DNA of 64,000 nucleotides, taken from NCBI GenBank assembly GCA_026119935.1, contig JALRMH010000023.1, positions 248,001 through 312,000 of the forward strand, in the 5' to 3' direction. Each line of letters starts with the position of its first letter. The first letter of the stretch is position 1. This DNA is from Endothia cerciana. Its lineage: Eukaryota; Ascomycota; Sordariomycetes; Diaporthales; Cryphonectriaceae. Positions 10,804 to 23,012 of this stretch are shown here, piece after piece. The position numbers were made by a program, and so were the translations under genes. Below the pieces are notes generated by a model, which was given only the letters and a program-made list of their open reading frames with translations, ran no database searches and was not told where the DNA came from.

Positions 10804-13277
10804 ATGTCATTCTGGCGGCGGCCATTCAGTCAACGGGAGGAGGCATCAGGCACCGCCGCAGACTATCAACCGGAGGTCACAGATGGCACCTTGCACTACG
10901 TGGTCGAAAAAGCAGGCAATGACTCCGGCACGACATATCAGGAGGCCACGGGTGCTCCTGTTGAAGTCGACTCGCCATTGGGGTACGATGTCGGAGCGGT
11001 TACTATAATATTCCTCAACGTCAGCATGATGATAGGAACTGGGGTGTACTCGACTCGTACGTGAGCCCTGCTCAAACTTCTACATGGCCCAGCTCTGCTG
11101 ACCCAAGAACCTACCAGCATCGACGATTCTGACAGATACGGGCAGCGTTGGTCTGAGCATGATATACTGGTTCATAGGCTTGGTCATCTCAGTAGCCTCA
11201 TTCGCCGTATATCTGGAGTTCGCATCCTACTTTTCTAATCGCAGCGGATCGGAGGTCGTTTACTTGGAGCAAGCTTTCCCTCGACCGAGGTGGCTGTTTC
11301 CCACGGCATTCGCCTTCCAGACTGTGATACTTTCATTTAGCAGCGGTAACTCCATTGGTGAGCGTGTTCCAGCCCAAGCAGCTTTTCAGCATTTCTGACC
11401 CTAGTTTCAGTGCTTGCGGAATATCTATTTGCTACAAGTGGCCACGATTATACTGGCTGGCAATTGAAAGGGGTTGCCGTCGCGGGATATACAGTAGCCT
11501 TCCTTCGTGAGTCGAGAAGTCTTCGTCTATTGTGAATCTGGCTCAGACCCCGCTGACCTGTCGCAGTTGTTGCTCTCCATACCAAATTCTCATATTACTT
11601 TTCCAACTGTATCGGACTGGTCAAAGTGGTGACACTGGTCTTTATCAGCATCACAGGCCTTGTCGTCCTGGGTGGCCACACAAGAGTTAGCGATCCGCTC
11701 GCAAACTTCAAGAATTCTTTTCACCAGAACGCTGCAACTACCTACGGATTGACCAATGCGTTATACAAGATCACATTCTCATATGCAGGGTACACCAATG
11801 CGTTCAATGTCGTCAACGAAGTCAAGGTACGTCGTGCCTGGACCAGCACCACTGGGTTGTTGTCACCGCCCTAATCTGACTCGTACATCAGAACCCAGTC
11901 AAACAGCTTCGAAGAAATGGATATATCTCTCTGGCCATCGTAGGGGCCCTATATATTCTAGCCAATATCGCGTACTTTGCGGCAGGTAAGCACTCGACAT
12001 AACGCAAGAGCCCCAGCAGTAATACATGACTGACCACCCACGCATTCAAGTGCCCCGAGAAGACCTCGCTGCGGCCGAGCAAATCGCAGCAAGTCTCTTC
12101 TTCACAAACGTGTTCGGGTCGAGCGGCGCAGTGAGAGGTCTCAACTTCTTGATTGCGCTCAGCTCTTTCGGCAACCTCATCGCTGTACTGCTTGGTCAAT
12201 CACGTGTGATCAGGGAGTGTGGACGGTATGCCTAGTTCTTCCATTGTGCTGAAGGAATCAAGAGCTCGATGTTAATGAACTCGTGAACAGTCAGGGTGTT
12301 CTGCCGTGGCCCCGGTTCTGGGCTTCGACCAAGCCCTTCGGTACACCCCTCGGGCCGTACTTTATCAAGTGGCTGCTCACGCTTATCATGATTCTCGCTC
12401 CGCCAGCCGGTGATGCTTTCAACTTCAGTATGTGAAGTACTTCGAGGGGCGATCATGCTCTTGCTCTCTCCATCATTCTGTCTATCGCTGACCAATTTCT
12501 TCCAGTCAGCGATCTCCAGGTCTACCCCGCCTCCTTCTTCAGTCTGCTGCTAGCTATTGGTCTCTACCTTGTCCGATGGCGCCGAAAGAGACTGAATCTC
12601 CCCCGGCCGGTCTTCCGCGCCTGGGACGTTGCGATCATTCTTACGATCCTCATCGCGATCTATCAGTTGGTCATGCCATGGTATCCTCCCGCTGGTGGCC
12701 CTTATGCCGGTGACGTTTCCTTCTGGTATGCCACATATGTCGTTACTGGAATTGCACTGTAAGTTCCCTCTACGCCACCCTCTAAAACCGGAGATGTCTG
12801 TGGCTGACAGATCTCCGCTTGCAGTATTTTGGCCTGTGGCGTGTACTACTGGGTTGTGAGTAACCTTTTCTATGCCCCAAATTGTCCATCTTCTGTCTTG
12901 AAATATTAGTACCAGGGGATGTCTGGGGGGGTGGGACTCATTCAAGAAGGCTCTTGACTTCCGGATCGTTCCATCACAACTTCTTGAACCCTCGAGAGAA
13001 CGAACTTGAAAATACTGACCAAGAATTGTAACAGTGGATCGGGGCCGTGCCGAGACTGCGTGGCTACAGGATCCGACAAGAAGTCTTGGAGTTGGAAGGT
13101 GGCGCGTCAAGTCACAGACTCGTCAAGGTACCGGTGAATGAGCTTGCTCTATGGGACGAAACGCACGATGCTGTCGGCAGACAAGTTTCCGCTCAGGGCT
13201 CCACCGGAAGCGTCAAGGACCAGAGCACGAATGTAGTGCGCGAACTGGGCAGCCTTGAGGAGAAGTCGTCGGCCTAA
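10804..13277 (+). CDS. High-affinity methionine permease (MUP1-like, APC/LAT family)
   Basis: Ten exons keep one frame: 10804-11056, 11118-11357, 11411-11506, 11567-11826, 11892-11985, 12051-12225, 12291-12427, 12506-12758, 12825-12855, 13035-13277; 593 residues. Every intron is GT-AG. Helix 1 carries the APC-family substrate turn (MMIGTGVYSTP, the Pro codon made across intron 1), followed by TGSVGLSMIYWFIGLV. Eleven to twelve hydrophobic segments follow, e.g. ITFSYAGYTNAFNVVNEVK (helix 6 region) and the ALSSFGNLIAVLLGQSRVI region. This arrangement is that of fungal MUP1-type methionine/cysteine permeases of the plasma membrane. The N-terminal 60 residues are a hydrophilic tail. Exon 9 is only 31 nt. 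I chose the Met of MSFWRRPFSQREE; an upstream in-frame Met at 10639 is less likely. Confidence 0.9.
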
Positions 13278-14401
13278 AACGCGCAAACTGGCAGACTGCC
13301 TAGGTACGTCTATTGACGCTCAGGCCCGAGAATTGCCCAGCGCCCGGTGTTTGGCATAGTTTTCTAACCGAAAACAGGGAACTGAAGATGGACGTAAGAA
13401 CCAATATTTTTCTCGAAAGTGATATCAATGCAGAAAAAACAAGTTTCACTGGGAGCAGACTGATCGAAAGATATCCGCATGTGTATAAGCATCGGAGGAC
13501 CTACTTGGCCTATTTAGCAATTCAGCGCAGTGGAGGCTTGTGACGGAAGCAGCTCGCCGTTGGAGGAACAGGGCTCCGCGAAGCGTTCTTACAGTTCTTA
13601 ACATGTAGCTAATTCCTGTACGTAGATTGATCAGTTACCGAAGTACCCAATGCCGGATAATGCATCACCTTAACGTCCATGGAAGGAGGGTGAAGTTATC
13701 GCGAGATTCGCGACTATTATATATACGCCTGCTCTTGCATGTAGCGAACGGACTGTATGATTATTAGCACCCGCTAACTTCAACTTCGACCTCATTTTTT
13801 CTAAGCCAGTACGCTAGGGTTGTCTGAGCCCTCTGCTACCTTAGCCTGGATCGTCGTCTTTGTGCGACTACGCCCGAGCTCTGGTTCACTACTATATAGC
13901 CCCATGTGATTAATAAGGCTGAATCGCAAGTTTTGTATATGCAGCATTAGTGGCGAAGTGGGAAACTGACCATCTGGGGGTTGTACCACCATAGCCTGAA
14001 TTTGCCGCCTCCCCCAGTCGACCAATTGGATACAGACGCTCCCACACAATACAGAGGGGTGTCAGCAACTTGCACCAGCTGAAAAATACAATATGCTACT
14101 GGGCAGCTGGATAATTGGCTGATGGATCGTCTCCATATGCATGTATGTCTGGGTCTAAGAATAGGCCTTCGCAGACGCTCAACCGCCATGTTTCATCTTA
14201 CGCTTTTGGGGTCCTGAGCTGAGCACACGACGAGGCTCTGTGCGAAGCAGCACTGAGGCTAGGTGTCAACCACCAACGGCTTATTGTACATATGTCTGTC
14301 GTCGGCTATTCAAGTCTATTTGTAGAAGCTGCTCCCTCGCTCTTCGTCCTATGTCATAGACTCCAGCCCCACCCCTACCCTAATTCTCTCCCCAAGACCA
14401 G
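13278..14401. other. Intergenic region, no supported gene
   Basis: Between two + strand genes. Overlapping minus-strand frames of about 80 residues (13801-14189) have no family signal. A TATATATACG sequence lies near 13719-13728. I see no RNA gene or repeat. Confidence 0.6.
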
Positions 14402-16643
14402 ATGGACCGTTATCCGCCACCCAGGCAAGCTGCGGCGTCCGTGGGCGCTGGGTTCTCCCCGTTTCAGAGAGATCAGAATCTGGTATCGCCTATCGTTAGT
14501 ATGCACAGAGATGGCAGCCTTAGAGTACCGATGTCTACACCGTCTCGGGACTCTGTGGGCGATGGCGGCGATCCCACACTGTCGGTATCAACCGGTCTTG
14601 AAAATAATAGGAGTCCGCGACGATACCAAGGTGCAAATCCCGCGAGCTCCAGTGGAAGAACTGCCCAGTCACCTTTGCAAGGTTCTCCCGCAAACCCTAT
14701 GATGCTCAACGGACAATCTACAGCCTACCAGCCTCCACAGAACCCTTCAGGTTCTGTCCAATCCAGCTCCGCAAATGCGACCTCTCCAACTTCAGGCACG
14801 GTCGGTGGGATCGTTCCTAACAAAGCCCCGAAATCCCCCCTCTCGTGGTGGTGGTGGTGGGAGATCGGAGCAGGCCTCCTTAGCATCATCAGCATGACCC
14901 TCCTTCTAGTCACCCTTCTCAAAGCCAATAACCTCGCACTCGCATCCTGGCAGCTCTGGATCCAGCCCAACTCCCTGATTGCCGTCTTCACGGCTGTTGG
15001 TCAGTCGGCCATGATGGTTCCCATAGCGGGCTGCATCAGCCAGCTCAAGTGGCGCCACTTCCTGCTGCGTCCGAACAGGCTCAGCCACCTCCAGGTTCTT
15101 GACGAGGCCAGCCGTGGGCCATGGGGCTCCCTGATGGCGTTGCTGAAGGTCCGTGTTCGCGCGTTCACGGTCTCGAGTCTGGCTATTGTGTCTATTGTGG
15201 CGCTCGGGTACGATCCGAGTGCTCAGCAGATCTTAAGTTTCCCAATTAGGGATACCAAGTTGACGAATGTTACTGCTGGCATTGGGATGTCCACTCACTA
15301 TTGGTCGAAGGCCTATCTCGAGGACCAGGATGGCAGCACAGGAAGTAAGATATACCCATTCAATGTACTAGCCCGAGACAATCAACGACTTGCCTGCCGA
15401 CATTTCTCCATTTATAAAACCCCCAGTAATTACCATGATGACTGTCCGACTAACGGAGCTATCAGACTTTGACTACGCAACGCAGTTCAACCCCGATCTA
15501 TTCAAGATCGAGTCATCAATGATCGACGGGCTTTCCGGATCAATTTTCCAGCCCATGTACTCTTGTCCAGGCGATCGATGTTCATGGGACACTTTCACCA
15601 CGCTAGGTGTGTGCAGCGAACACCAAAACGTAACAGACACGGTCAAGGTGAACTGCACCGGAAGGACTGACAACGTCCTCAACTGCACCTATATATTCCC
15701 CTCCGATCCTCCCGTCCAGCCCTACGCCCCGGACCCGTTCGTTATGCAATTTGCTCAACAGGGAAGCGCTTATAGCCACCCAACGACCCTGTTCCAAAGC
15801 ACGGGCTACATCGGAGTAGCAACCATATCAGACGGGAGCGCCAGCTACGGGGCCGTGCTCTACACCTCCAAGGTCACGGATAACGATATGGGAGTCAATC
15901 TCACCACGCCGCCGGTAGCAGAGCTATCCTACACCGCCTGGTACTGGTGCTCGCAGACCCTCCACAACCTCACCGCGACTCCCCACGCCATCGCCGCGGC
16001 TTCCACGACCTACGAGAGACTGGTGTATAATAGTACATTCCAAGACGCCACTGGCAACCTGGAGAGCTTCAATACATACATGGCACCGGCGACAGGAGCT
16101 CTGTACAACGTCGACTCGAACGCGGATTCCGCACTGTTCACGTACATCACGAAGCTTCTCACGCGGCAGATCGTCAGTGCTTACCCGTATGCAGGTACGG
16201 ACTTCGACTCAGACTCCCTGGACCTCTCGACGTTTCTGTACACCTCCGACATCGGTAACGCAACGGCAAACCTGGCAACGACTCTCACGAACCAGGTCCG
16301 GAGCGTCGACCCTGGGGACAACATCAACGCGACCATGCTCGCCGGCGATGTCTATGACGAGGAGACATATATTGGGGTAAACTGGCCGTGGTTGATCCTC
16401 CCTGTGGCCGAGACGCTTCTCGTCGTCTTCCTGTTAGGTGTGTCCATGGTTCTTACTTCGGGACAGCCGCTGCTCAAGACGTCCTTAATAGCGCTGCTGG
16501 TCCATAAGTTGGAGGGGTGGACGAAGGAGGATATGACCATTTCGGGGCGAGAGGATGCAGACAAGCTAGAGCATCTCGCAGAGCATATGAATGCGAGACT
16601 CGTAGACGACGGCAGTGGCGGATTTCATTTTGCACGAGTGTAG
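14402..16643 (+). CDS. DUF3176 fungal membrane protein
   Basis: Two exons, 14402-15344 and 15466-16643, with a 121-nt intron in phase 1; 706 residues. A Ser/Gln/Pro-rich N-terminal ~155 residues is followed by a Trp run (SWWWWWEIGAG) and hydrophobic segments at about 160-185, 200-225 and 255-275 (AFTVSSLAIVSIVALGYDPS). Then comes a long Cys- and Asn-glycosylation-rich region (YSCPGDRCSWDTF; several NxT/S sites) and a last membrane helix at about 620-645 (WLILPVAETLLVVFLLGVSM). This order of helices, YDPSAQQ and CSW is characteristic of DUF3176 proteins, which are common in fungi and of unknown function. The large loop is probably extracellular or lumenal. Confidence 0.9.
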
Positions 16644-17708
16644 TATGGGATATACACGCTAACCGGGAGTTCACAAATCGTTCACTTACTATATCTCAAT
16701 GATATGAAACTTCATCGGCATCATTTCGTATCGCCGTACTTGCCATCGAGAACGCTCTTGGATAGCTTCACAGACTTATGGAAAGACGGAGAATAATTCG
16801 GAGCTGAAAACTGAGCAATGATTGGATATAGAAGGGCTGTTCTTGTATAAGCCCGCCATTCCGGCTGATCCGGGCTGGGTCATTGCATTGATCAGCTTCC
16901 TAAGTATAGTTCACCAGTGTTCGGTAGACGAGACAGCCATAGTACTCTCTGGCTGACAGCCTCCCGCTCATCACGCCACCGTAGTCTCTCCTCCGAGTTT
17001 ACCCCAGGAACACGATGCCCAGGACACCTACGGCCGCCGTTGCCGGGGGAGCGGCGAGGGTGTCCTGCTACCTAGGCATAGAGCGACTGGCCTCCGGATT
17101 CCAAGCCCACCAGAACACAGGCGACTCCACAGCCCCCGTCGACAATGTTCCGACGATGTAACCTCACGTCCTCCAGCTCGGCATCCCCACCTGCGCCGCA
17201 GAAAGCTGCCTGCGCCTGGTCCCCCGTCCCGCGAGCCATGACCTCGCAGTCCCGGAGTCCCCTCCGGCAGATGCAACGGCCCTGCGCGGCAGACCGTGCC
17301 AGCTCGGCTCCCGCGGCGCGGCTGGGTGAAGGTGCGAACGACAGTACCGTGCTCGCGGGGTCGGAGGCGCAGGGACCTGCAAACAACCGCCTGCGGGACA
17401 TCGCCGCGCAGCTGAAGACCTGGCACGGTGGATAGAGCGTCTACGGGGTCGGCATGGTGGACCTGATCTCACACAGGCGCCATCACTGCCACCCGTCGTG
17501 TATCCCGTAGGTCCGCACGTCACGCGTTTCTTAGCGGGCGGGAGGGACAGCAGATATCATCCCGCGCCGGACGGAATTCTTGCGGGGGTCCGTTCGAAGA
17601 TGCGGACGTGCGCTCAGAGTTCAGTAGCCAAGCCTGTACAGGTGAGGTTTTCTGCCAGGGTAACAATACCCTTGAAAGATACTAACTGATATGTACATTC
17701 CCGCCGGA
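16644..17708. other. Intergenic region with GC-rich segment, no supported gene
   Basis: Tail-to-tail gap between the DUF3176 gene and the NCS1 permease. From about 17030 to 17430 the DNA is GC-rich and open in several frames on both strands (up to 132 residues on -). The translations are Arg/Ala/Pro-rich, without a recognisable domain or signal peptide, so I do not call a gene. Confidence 0.5.
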
Positions 17709-19523
17709 TCAGTATTTATAGTCCACGGGCGTGGCCACGTTCTCGACCGCCTCCTCCCCATAGACAACATCGTCGCGCTCCACAATGGCCGTGCCGTCCG
17801 GCGCCACAAACTCATCACCGACGGCGTACTCCCAGTTGTAGCCCATGTCCTTGACGAGCCTCTGGTTATGCGTGGGCCAGACCTTGCAGAGGGCGACGTA
17901 CACGACGAACGTGACGGTGAAGGAGAGAATCCAGCCGATGTCGCTCAGATGTGTGGCCGAGGTAGGGACGTTGGCGCCAAGCGTCCCGCAGAACCCCGGG
18001 AAGGGCAGCGCCACGCCGCAGATGTAGGCGATGTAAGCCTGGACGTTCCAGCCCTTGTTGTAGTAGTAGTGCTTGTTTGAGCTGGTCGGGTCGTACAGCC
18101 AAGAGACGAAGACGTTGCCCTTCGTCAGCACCCAATAGTCGGCGACCATGACCGCGACGACGCTGGCCATGAAAAGGCCGTAGCCCGAGAGGAACGTCTC
18201 GAAGACGGAGGCGGAGGCCAGGATCTTCCAAGGGCATATGGCAAAGGCCAGGAACTCGACGATGAACTGGCCACGCGGGATGGTGAAGTACTTGGGGAAC
18301 AGCAGCGTCAGGTCCGAGCCGAAGGGGATCATGTTGGCCGCGATGTTGGTACCGAGGATCGAGAACATCCAGCAGAAGGCGCAGAGGAAGACGAGGGTCC
18401 TCGCGCCGCCCGTCCAGTAGTGGTCCAGGATGGCGCCCAGCAGATCCCACGGGTTCCAGAGGTCGGTGCCCCACGTGTTGTTCAGGGCGGCTGTCGCCAG
18501 GATGCCAAGGGACGCGGACAGGGTGACGGCGATGGGGTTCGTGACGAGCTGCGACCACATCGCGCCGGTGTCCGTCTTGCTCCATCGGGCAATATCGGGC
18601 TGGTTCGTGATGAGGGTTGCCTGGGCAGACTGTCAGCCCAAGCGTGAGACACCAGAGAGCCGTACCGGACGGCTACTTACAGTATTTCCCATCCCGGCGT
18701 TGATGGCGTTCAGGATGTACCAGGCCTTGTTCCCCGAAATGCTGCCGCTGTAGACGCTGCCCACGCCCCCTTTCGTGTCGACCAGGCAGAAGATGAACAG
18801 TCCGAGGATCGAAGGCACCATGAGGGCGGTCTTGAGCCAGAAGAACCACCTGAGCTGGTAGGGCCTCAGCGCACAGAACGGGAAGTGCACACACCAGAAC
18901 AGGAAGAAGGAGAGCATTCCCGCGGTGGTGATGCCCATGGACGCCGGGATCTTGTTAGGGATGTCCTCATAGAGGTGGCCGAAGACGCAGCGCAGCATCA
19001 CGGCCACGAAGCTCGACCCTGAGTATAGCTGGACACCATACCAGATGATGGCCAGGCACGCGCGCGCCGCCACGACGTAGAAGGAACCCCACATCCCAAA
19101 GACACTACGGGCGACGACGGGGTACCCAATGTGGTAGGCCGAGGCGCAGCGGCTGTTGAAGAACATGGCAACCGAGGAGATGAGCTGGGAGGCGAAGATG
19201 ACGATGATCGATTCCCACCAGTTCAGGCCCAGGCCGACCATGGTCGAGCCCAGCGTCCAGTTGCCGAAGGACAGCGCCCAATAGAAGCAGACGTAGTTCT
19301 GCCACCGCCAGGTGCGCTTGGCGGGGGGCGTCGGGTCGAGGTCCTCGTTGGACCATCGCGAGTCCGAATCCGAGTGCGCCTGTCGTCCATGAGCGTCGAG
19401 CGTCGACGACGGGGCCTCAATCCAGGCCTTGAAGGCGTCCCTGCTGGTAAAGGCATGCTGGGCCGACGCGGCCTTGGTACGCACGAACGTGCGGGCCCTG
19501 GTGGGGGCCTCTGAGATCCTCAT
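17709..19523 (-). CDS. NCS1-family nucleobase/allantoin-type permease
   Basis: Two exons, 19523-18681 and 18620-17709, joined across a 60-nt GTAAGT...CCCAG intron; 584 residues. The N-terminal cytosolic region ends in SRWSNEDLDPTPPAKRTWRW, the usual entry to the NCS1 core. The core contains NYVCFYWALSFGNWTLGSTM and GLNWWESIIVIFASQL (helices 1-2), GYPVVARSVFGMWGSF (helix 3), NQPDIARWSK across the splice, and NIAANMIPFGSDLTLLFPKY. About twelve helices are expected in the plasma membrane, with proton-coupled uptake of uracil, allantoin, uridine, purines or thiamine-type substrates. The Fur-type subgroup is the best fit, but the substrate is not determined. The gene is GC-rich, which explains the long antisense open frames over it. 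Confidence 0.92.
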
Positions 19524-20593
19524 CTTTTGCCCTGACGGGGGGGTGGGAGGCAGGAGGCTTCAATCGTCCCTGTGGTCCGCGCGAGAGACTCAGAGAGGCC
19601 GGACGGACGTATTGGAAGAATTTTCGACGACGGCCATGGCCTTTTTGGTGTCGCGTGCTCGCGGGCGGTCAACTGGGTCCGGCGCAGTCAAGATCTCCAG
19701 GATATCGGGAGAAAGCCCTATCAAGCAGCACCGGATCCCGCGCCACCCTGCGGGGACGATTCGTATCGGCCCTGTCGAGGCGACGGCGGCCATTCGCGGT
19801 GAGGCCCCGCCAAGGTCCCGCCGCAGTCCACCGCAAGCTGATAAGCTGCAGTAGTGCCGCCTTTCGGTACCGGCTTGCACCAGATAGGCATAGCATAGTG
19901 GCATGGGAGGCATGCATGGCGAGATACCATGGTAGCACGCAGCCGGCCCAGGCTCTGCTGATGGGGAGGGAGGCAGGGCATGACAGGCCCGGAGTGCAGG
20001 AGGGGAGGTCCCAGAGATCTGGATCAGCCTCCCAGGCGAGGGGATCCTCGGTGCCCAGTCGTGGAAGGTCGATCCGGACCCTGCGCACCTCGGCGCAAGG
20101 TCCCCTCGAGAGTGGACCGCGAACAGCCGTCGACTGGGCTGACGCTCGGCTGGCCAGAGATTTGAGAGGCGACCTGGACGATCGACCGCTCACGCCTGGG
20201 ATCAGAGGAACAACCGGGGCTACTTGTCCTTCCGGAAGCTCACGGCGAGCGTCCCTAGAATAGACAGACCTACTAGGTATCAACTTGATACCATATAGGA
20301 ATGCTATCCTCGAGAAATCTGATCGCATCATCTCAACCTTGTACCATGGTATCAGTAACTATTGGAGACAGATGTTTCGACTTATGTAATGGTCATATCT
20401 ACTACCATATCGTCTAACGGGACGGTTTGTAAACGATACGTCTTGCGCAATAATGGGGCCGGCGCAAAGAGGACAGACGCCATCGTTTGACATGTTGAAA
20501 CGAGTTGAGACGTTGTCAAAAAGAAGATTGTCGTTCGAAACAACACAGGCTAAATAACAAAAGCGTAAAACGTAACTCATCAGGGATGAGGAG
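19524..20593. other. GC-rich upstream region of NCS1 permease
   Basis: No gene supported. 19560-20260 is GC-rich and open in several frames on both strands (up to 220 residues on - at 19669-20331), but the translations are low in hydrophobic order, Arg/Ser/Pro-rich and lack motifs. It is probably the promoter and leader of the permease. The 104-residue minus frame at 20359-20673 runs through the tRNA gene and is spurious. Confidence 0.5.
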
Positions 20594-20692
20594 TGGACAC
20601 AGTGGGAATTGAACCCACGACCATTCACAAGCAAAGTCAAATCATGTATTGACAGATGCGAAGCGAATATCATACCCCTAGACCATGTGCCC
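20594..20692 (-). tRNA. tRNA-Ala (anticodon CGC) with 27-nt intron
   Basis: Read on the minus strand, all arms close. Acceptor GGGCACA pairs with TGTGTCC, with the G3:U70 wobble that identifies alanine tRNAs, and the discriminator is A. The D arm is TGGTCTAGGGGTATGATA. The anticodon stem TTCGC pairs with GTGAA, loop TT-CGC-A / T. The T arm is GTGGG-TTCAATT-CCCAC. A 27-nt intron sits after position 37, the canonical nuclear tRNA intron site, and separates the A37 and T38 bases. Anticodon CGC reads GCG. CCA is not encoded, as expected for a eukaryote. Length without the intron is 72 nt. Confidence 0.88.
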
Positions 20693-22299
20693 CATGCACT
20701 TGCATAAATTGGTTTCTTTTGATATATATACCATTTTATATAGCCCTGCCTATCCTACTTTGATTCTTTCGCACTGCTGTTGAGCAGCCCACCTCTCTAG
20801 CAGCAGCCTGACGATAATGGGGCCCTTTACCCTATAACAATTCCAACAAAAAGTCCTATTTACTGATCAGCTACATATTTACCCTTTTTAAGGTTTCTCA
20901 ATAGTAAGTCAAGAGGTGTACAGGCTGTCGATATGATAAAATCGACCTTCGCTCAGCCGCGGTCAAGGCAGTAGCGCTATCTACGCTGAACCTTCATATC
21001 TGTAGCAAACCTTTGGACTACAATAAGGTGTTGGATGGAGCGAAAGGCTGAACGTGTGTATTCGGAATCATATGGTCTTTCTGTTGTATGTCTTAGTATG
21101 CTGAATTAGTTGCTTCAAGATCCTGTATCCCTTAGTGAGCAGTAGGTTGCGCGTACGCAGAACACATCGGGAAAAGCGCCCTAACCGTAGCCCAGGGCTC
21201 AATCACCTGTTTTAACTGCTGTATCGAGCTGGTATTAGCTTGAAAGTTCTACATCAGACAGTCCGATCCATTTCTTCTGTGCTCACAGAGACGAATGTTC
21301 CTCACAAGCAAGTGTTTCCTACCAGTCAGCCCTGATGCGTAGATGAGAGAGGGGATATACCTGAAGGTCTGTCAGAGTGGCCATGCTGAGGTAAAGGTGA
21401 AAGGAGAGGAGTAAGGGAGAGAATTTTTGTGGAGGTTGTACTGTGTTCTTTCTCTTTTCAGGCTGCAGCTTCGTCTCGAATTTTTCTGTGATTAGAACCA
21501 AAGCTGCTTGGACTAACTTTTAGCTTTCGCCGTTTCTCACCAAATTACAACCATCGCCAATGCTCTTGGACGTGCACCTCTTACCACCACACCAAAAATC
21601 TCATCCACGTCTTCTGTATTTACAGATCTCTTAAAGCTTCGTATGATTCTTGCAAACACATTTTCAAGGTTGGTTTTTACCTTCCTTCCCTTGAACAGCT
21701 TTACCAGAGTTCACAGCCTTATCTCCTTCTAGGCTTCCTTTTCTCCTTCTCTAAAAAAGCAAGGCAGTAATGACCTCCTTCGAGAAATCGCAGACTCTTC
21801 TTCCCAGCTCTTGTTAAAGGCCTGCCGAAGCCCCCCCTTTCTTTTCTTTTTTTTTAACCCACCCATATCAGACTTCTCTGGTTACCTAAGATTGCGCTCG
21901 CAGCTTTGTACGAAACCTCGTTGGCACCCTCGACCTTTGCACATTTTTAAAAAATTTTTTTTTTCCCCCGAGCAACAGCCTGACTTTCTTCTCAAGCCCA
22001 TCCCACCTTGAACATTGCACCACCAAGACCCGCCTCAACACGCTGCCCACATCAAAGCAACCCCTCTCCTCCTTGATATTTTCCCGCAGAAAAGCCTCGA
22101 CATCATATTTCCTAGAAGTTGCCTTCGGACCTTCTACAACAGAAGTAAGTCCTCCTTCCTACGGTATAGCCTAAGCTTCCTCCCCCGCCTTCATCTCAGA
22201 ATCACCTGCTCTTCACAAACCGTCTTTCAAACCGTTGCCTGATCCTTCTTTGACTACTGCAGCACCTGTACCCCAGATCCAACCTCGCATGGCTTGACC
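20693..22299. other. Long gene-free region with pyrimidine-rich leader
   Basis: No protein gene supported from 20693 to 21500. From about 21540 to 22270 the plus strand is strongly C/T-rich (runs such as CTTTTCTTTTTTTTTAACCC), the composition of fungal core promoters and 5' leaders. GTAAGT at 22144 and a CTTCATCTCAG acceptor near 22190-22200 could bound a leader intron. This would fit transcription to the right, into the broken frame beginning at 22300. Confidence 0.4.
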
Positions 22300-23012
22300 A
22301 TGGATCAGTAGGGCGCTGCAGACCAGAGCGCAGCTCTACCTGACGATAACCAGCTCGTCCCTGCCGATAACAAGATGCGACCCCCGGCGGACAAGAGACG
22401 GCGGCTAGATGGCGAGGAGACATTTTTCAACCTGAACAGAATCCTGCTTGTTTTCTTGAAAGGCTATCAGACTTTCAAATGCGCTCTCAAATATCTCATC
22501 CCTCGAGATAATCACGTAGGAGTGGAGCTGCAGATACACCATATCGACTACGGCCGCCTTCGCGCACGGCTTGCAACCGAGTGCGGCATCACAGCAGAGA
22601 CTCCCGTCGTAGTCATCCTACAAAATGCTGAAGGTCGTGAATGCAGTCACACTATTCGCAGCGAGTGATTATTTAACCACGGCATTACATATGATTTGGC
22701 CTCGCACTCGGTTTATACCATATCGTTCCTCCCCTGGTTATTACCTTCATATCCTCGACTCTGATAACAACATCCCTGATGTTCAAGCAGCTGAGGATGT
22801 ACCTGAGGTGGGCAACTTGGCCTGGCGTGCCCGAGGCGGTCATGCTATCAGAGGAGGCTGACAATGTCGTCTCCGATATTCGCGCACACGAGGGCTCAGG
22901 CATTGAGCACGAGCAGACTGTGCAAGAACTTCTCCAACACATCAGTACTATCCCACAAGCAGAACAGCAGGCGCTCTCTGTAGACCTTCTGATCAGGCAA
23001 CCCATGAGATAG
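22300..23012 (+). pseudogene. Unrecognised, probably broken reading frame
   Basis: ATG at 22300 follows a pyrimidine-rich leader. The frame reads MDQ, then TAG at 22309-22311, and is then open for 119 codons to 22668 (basic segment DKRRRLDGEETFFNLNRI, then FKCALKYLIPRDNHVG). Beyond 22668 the protein-like sequence continues in other frames, ending with an acidic helix-like stretch (LSEEADNVVSDIRAHEGSG) that stops at 23012. I do not recognise the family and could not find introns that restore one frame. It is either a decayed gene, or a gene starting at 22375 with an unseen intron structure. Confidence 0.25.

Noticed and set aside
17028..17435. GC-rich block open in several frames, considered as a small secreted CFEM-type gene
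   Set aside because: No frame gives the CFEM cysteine spacing, a signal peptide or a C-terminal anchor.
19559..20331. Long frames of 202 and 220 residues on opposite strands
   Set aside because: They overlap each other in GC-rich DNA, where stops are scarce, and have no domain-like sequence.
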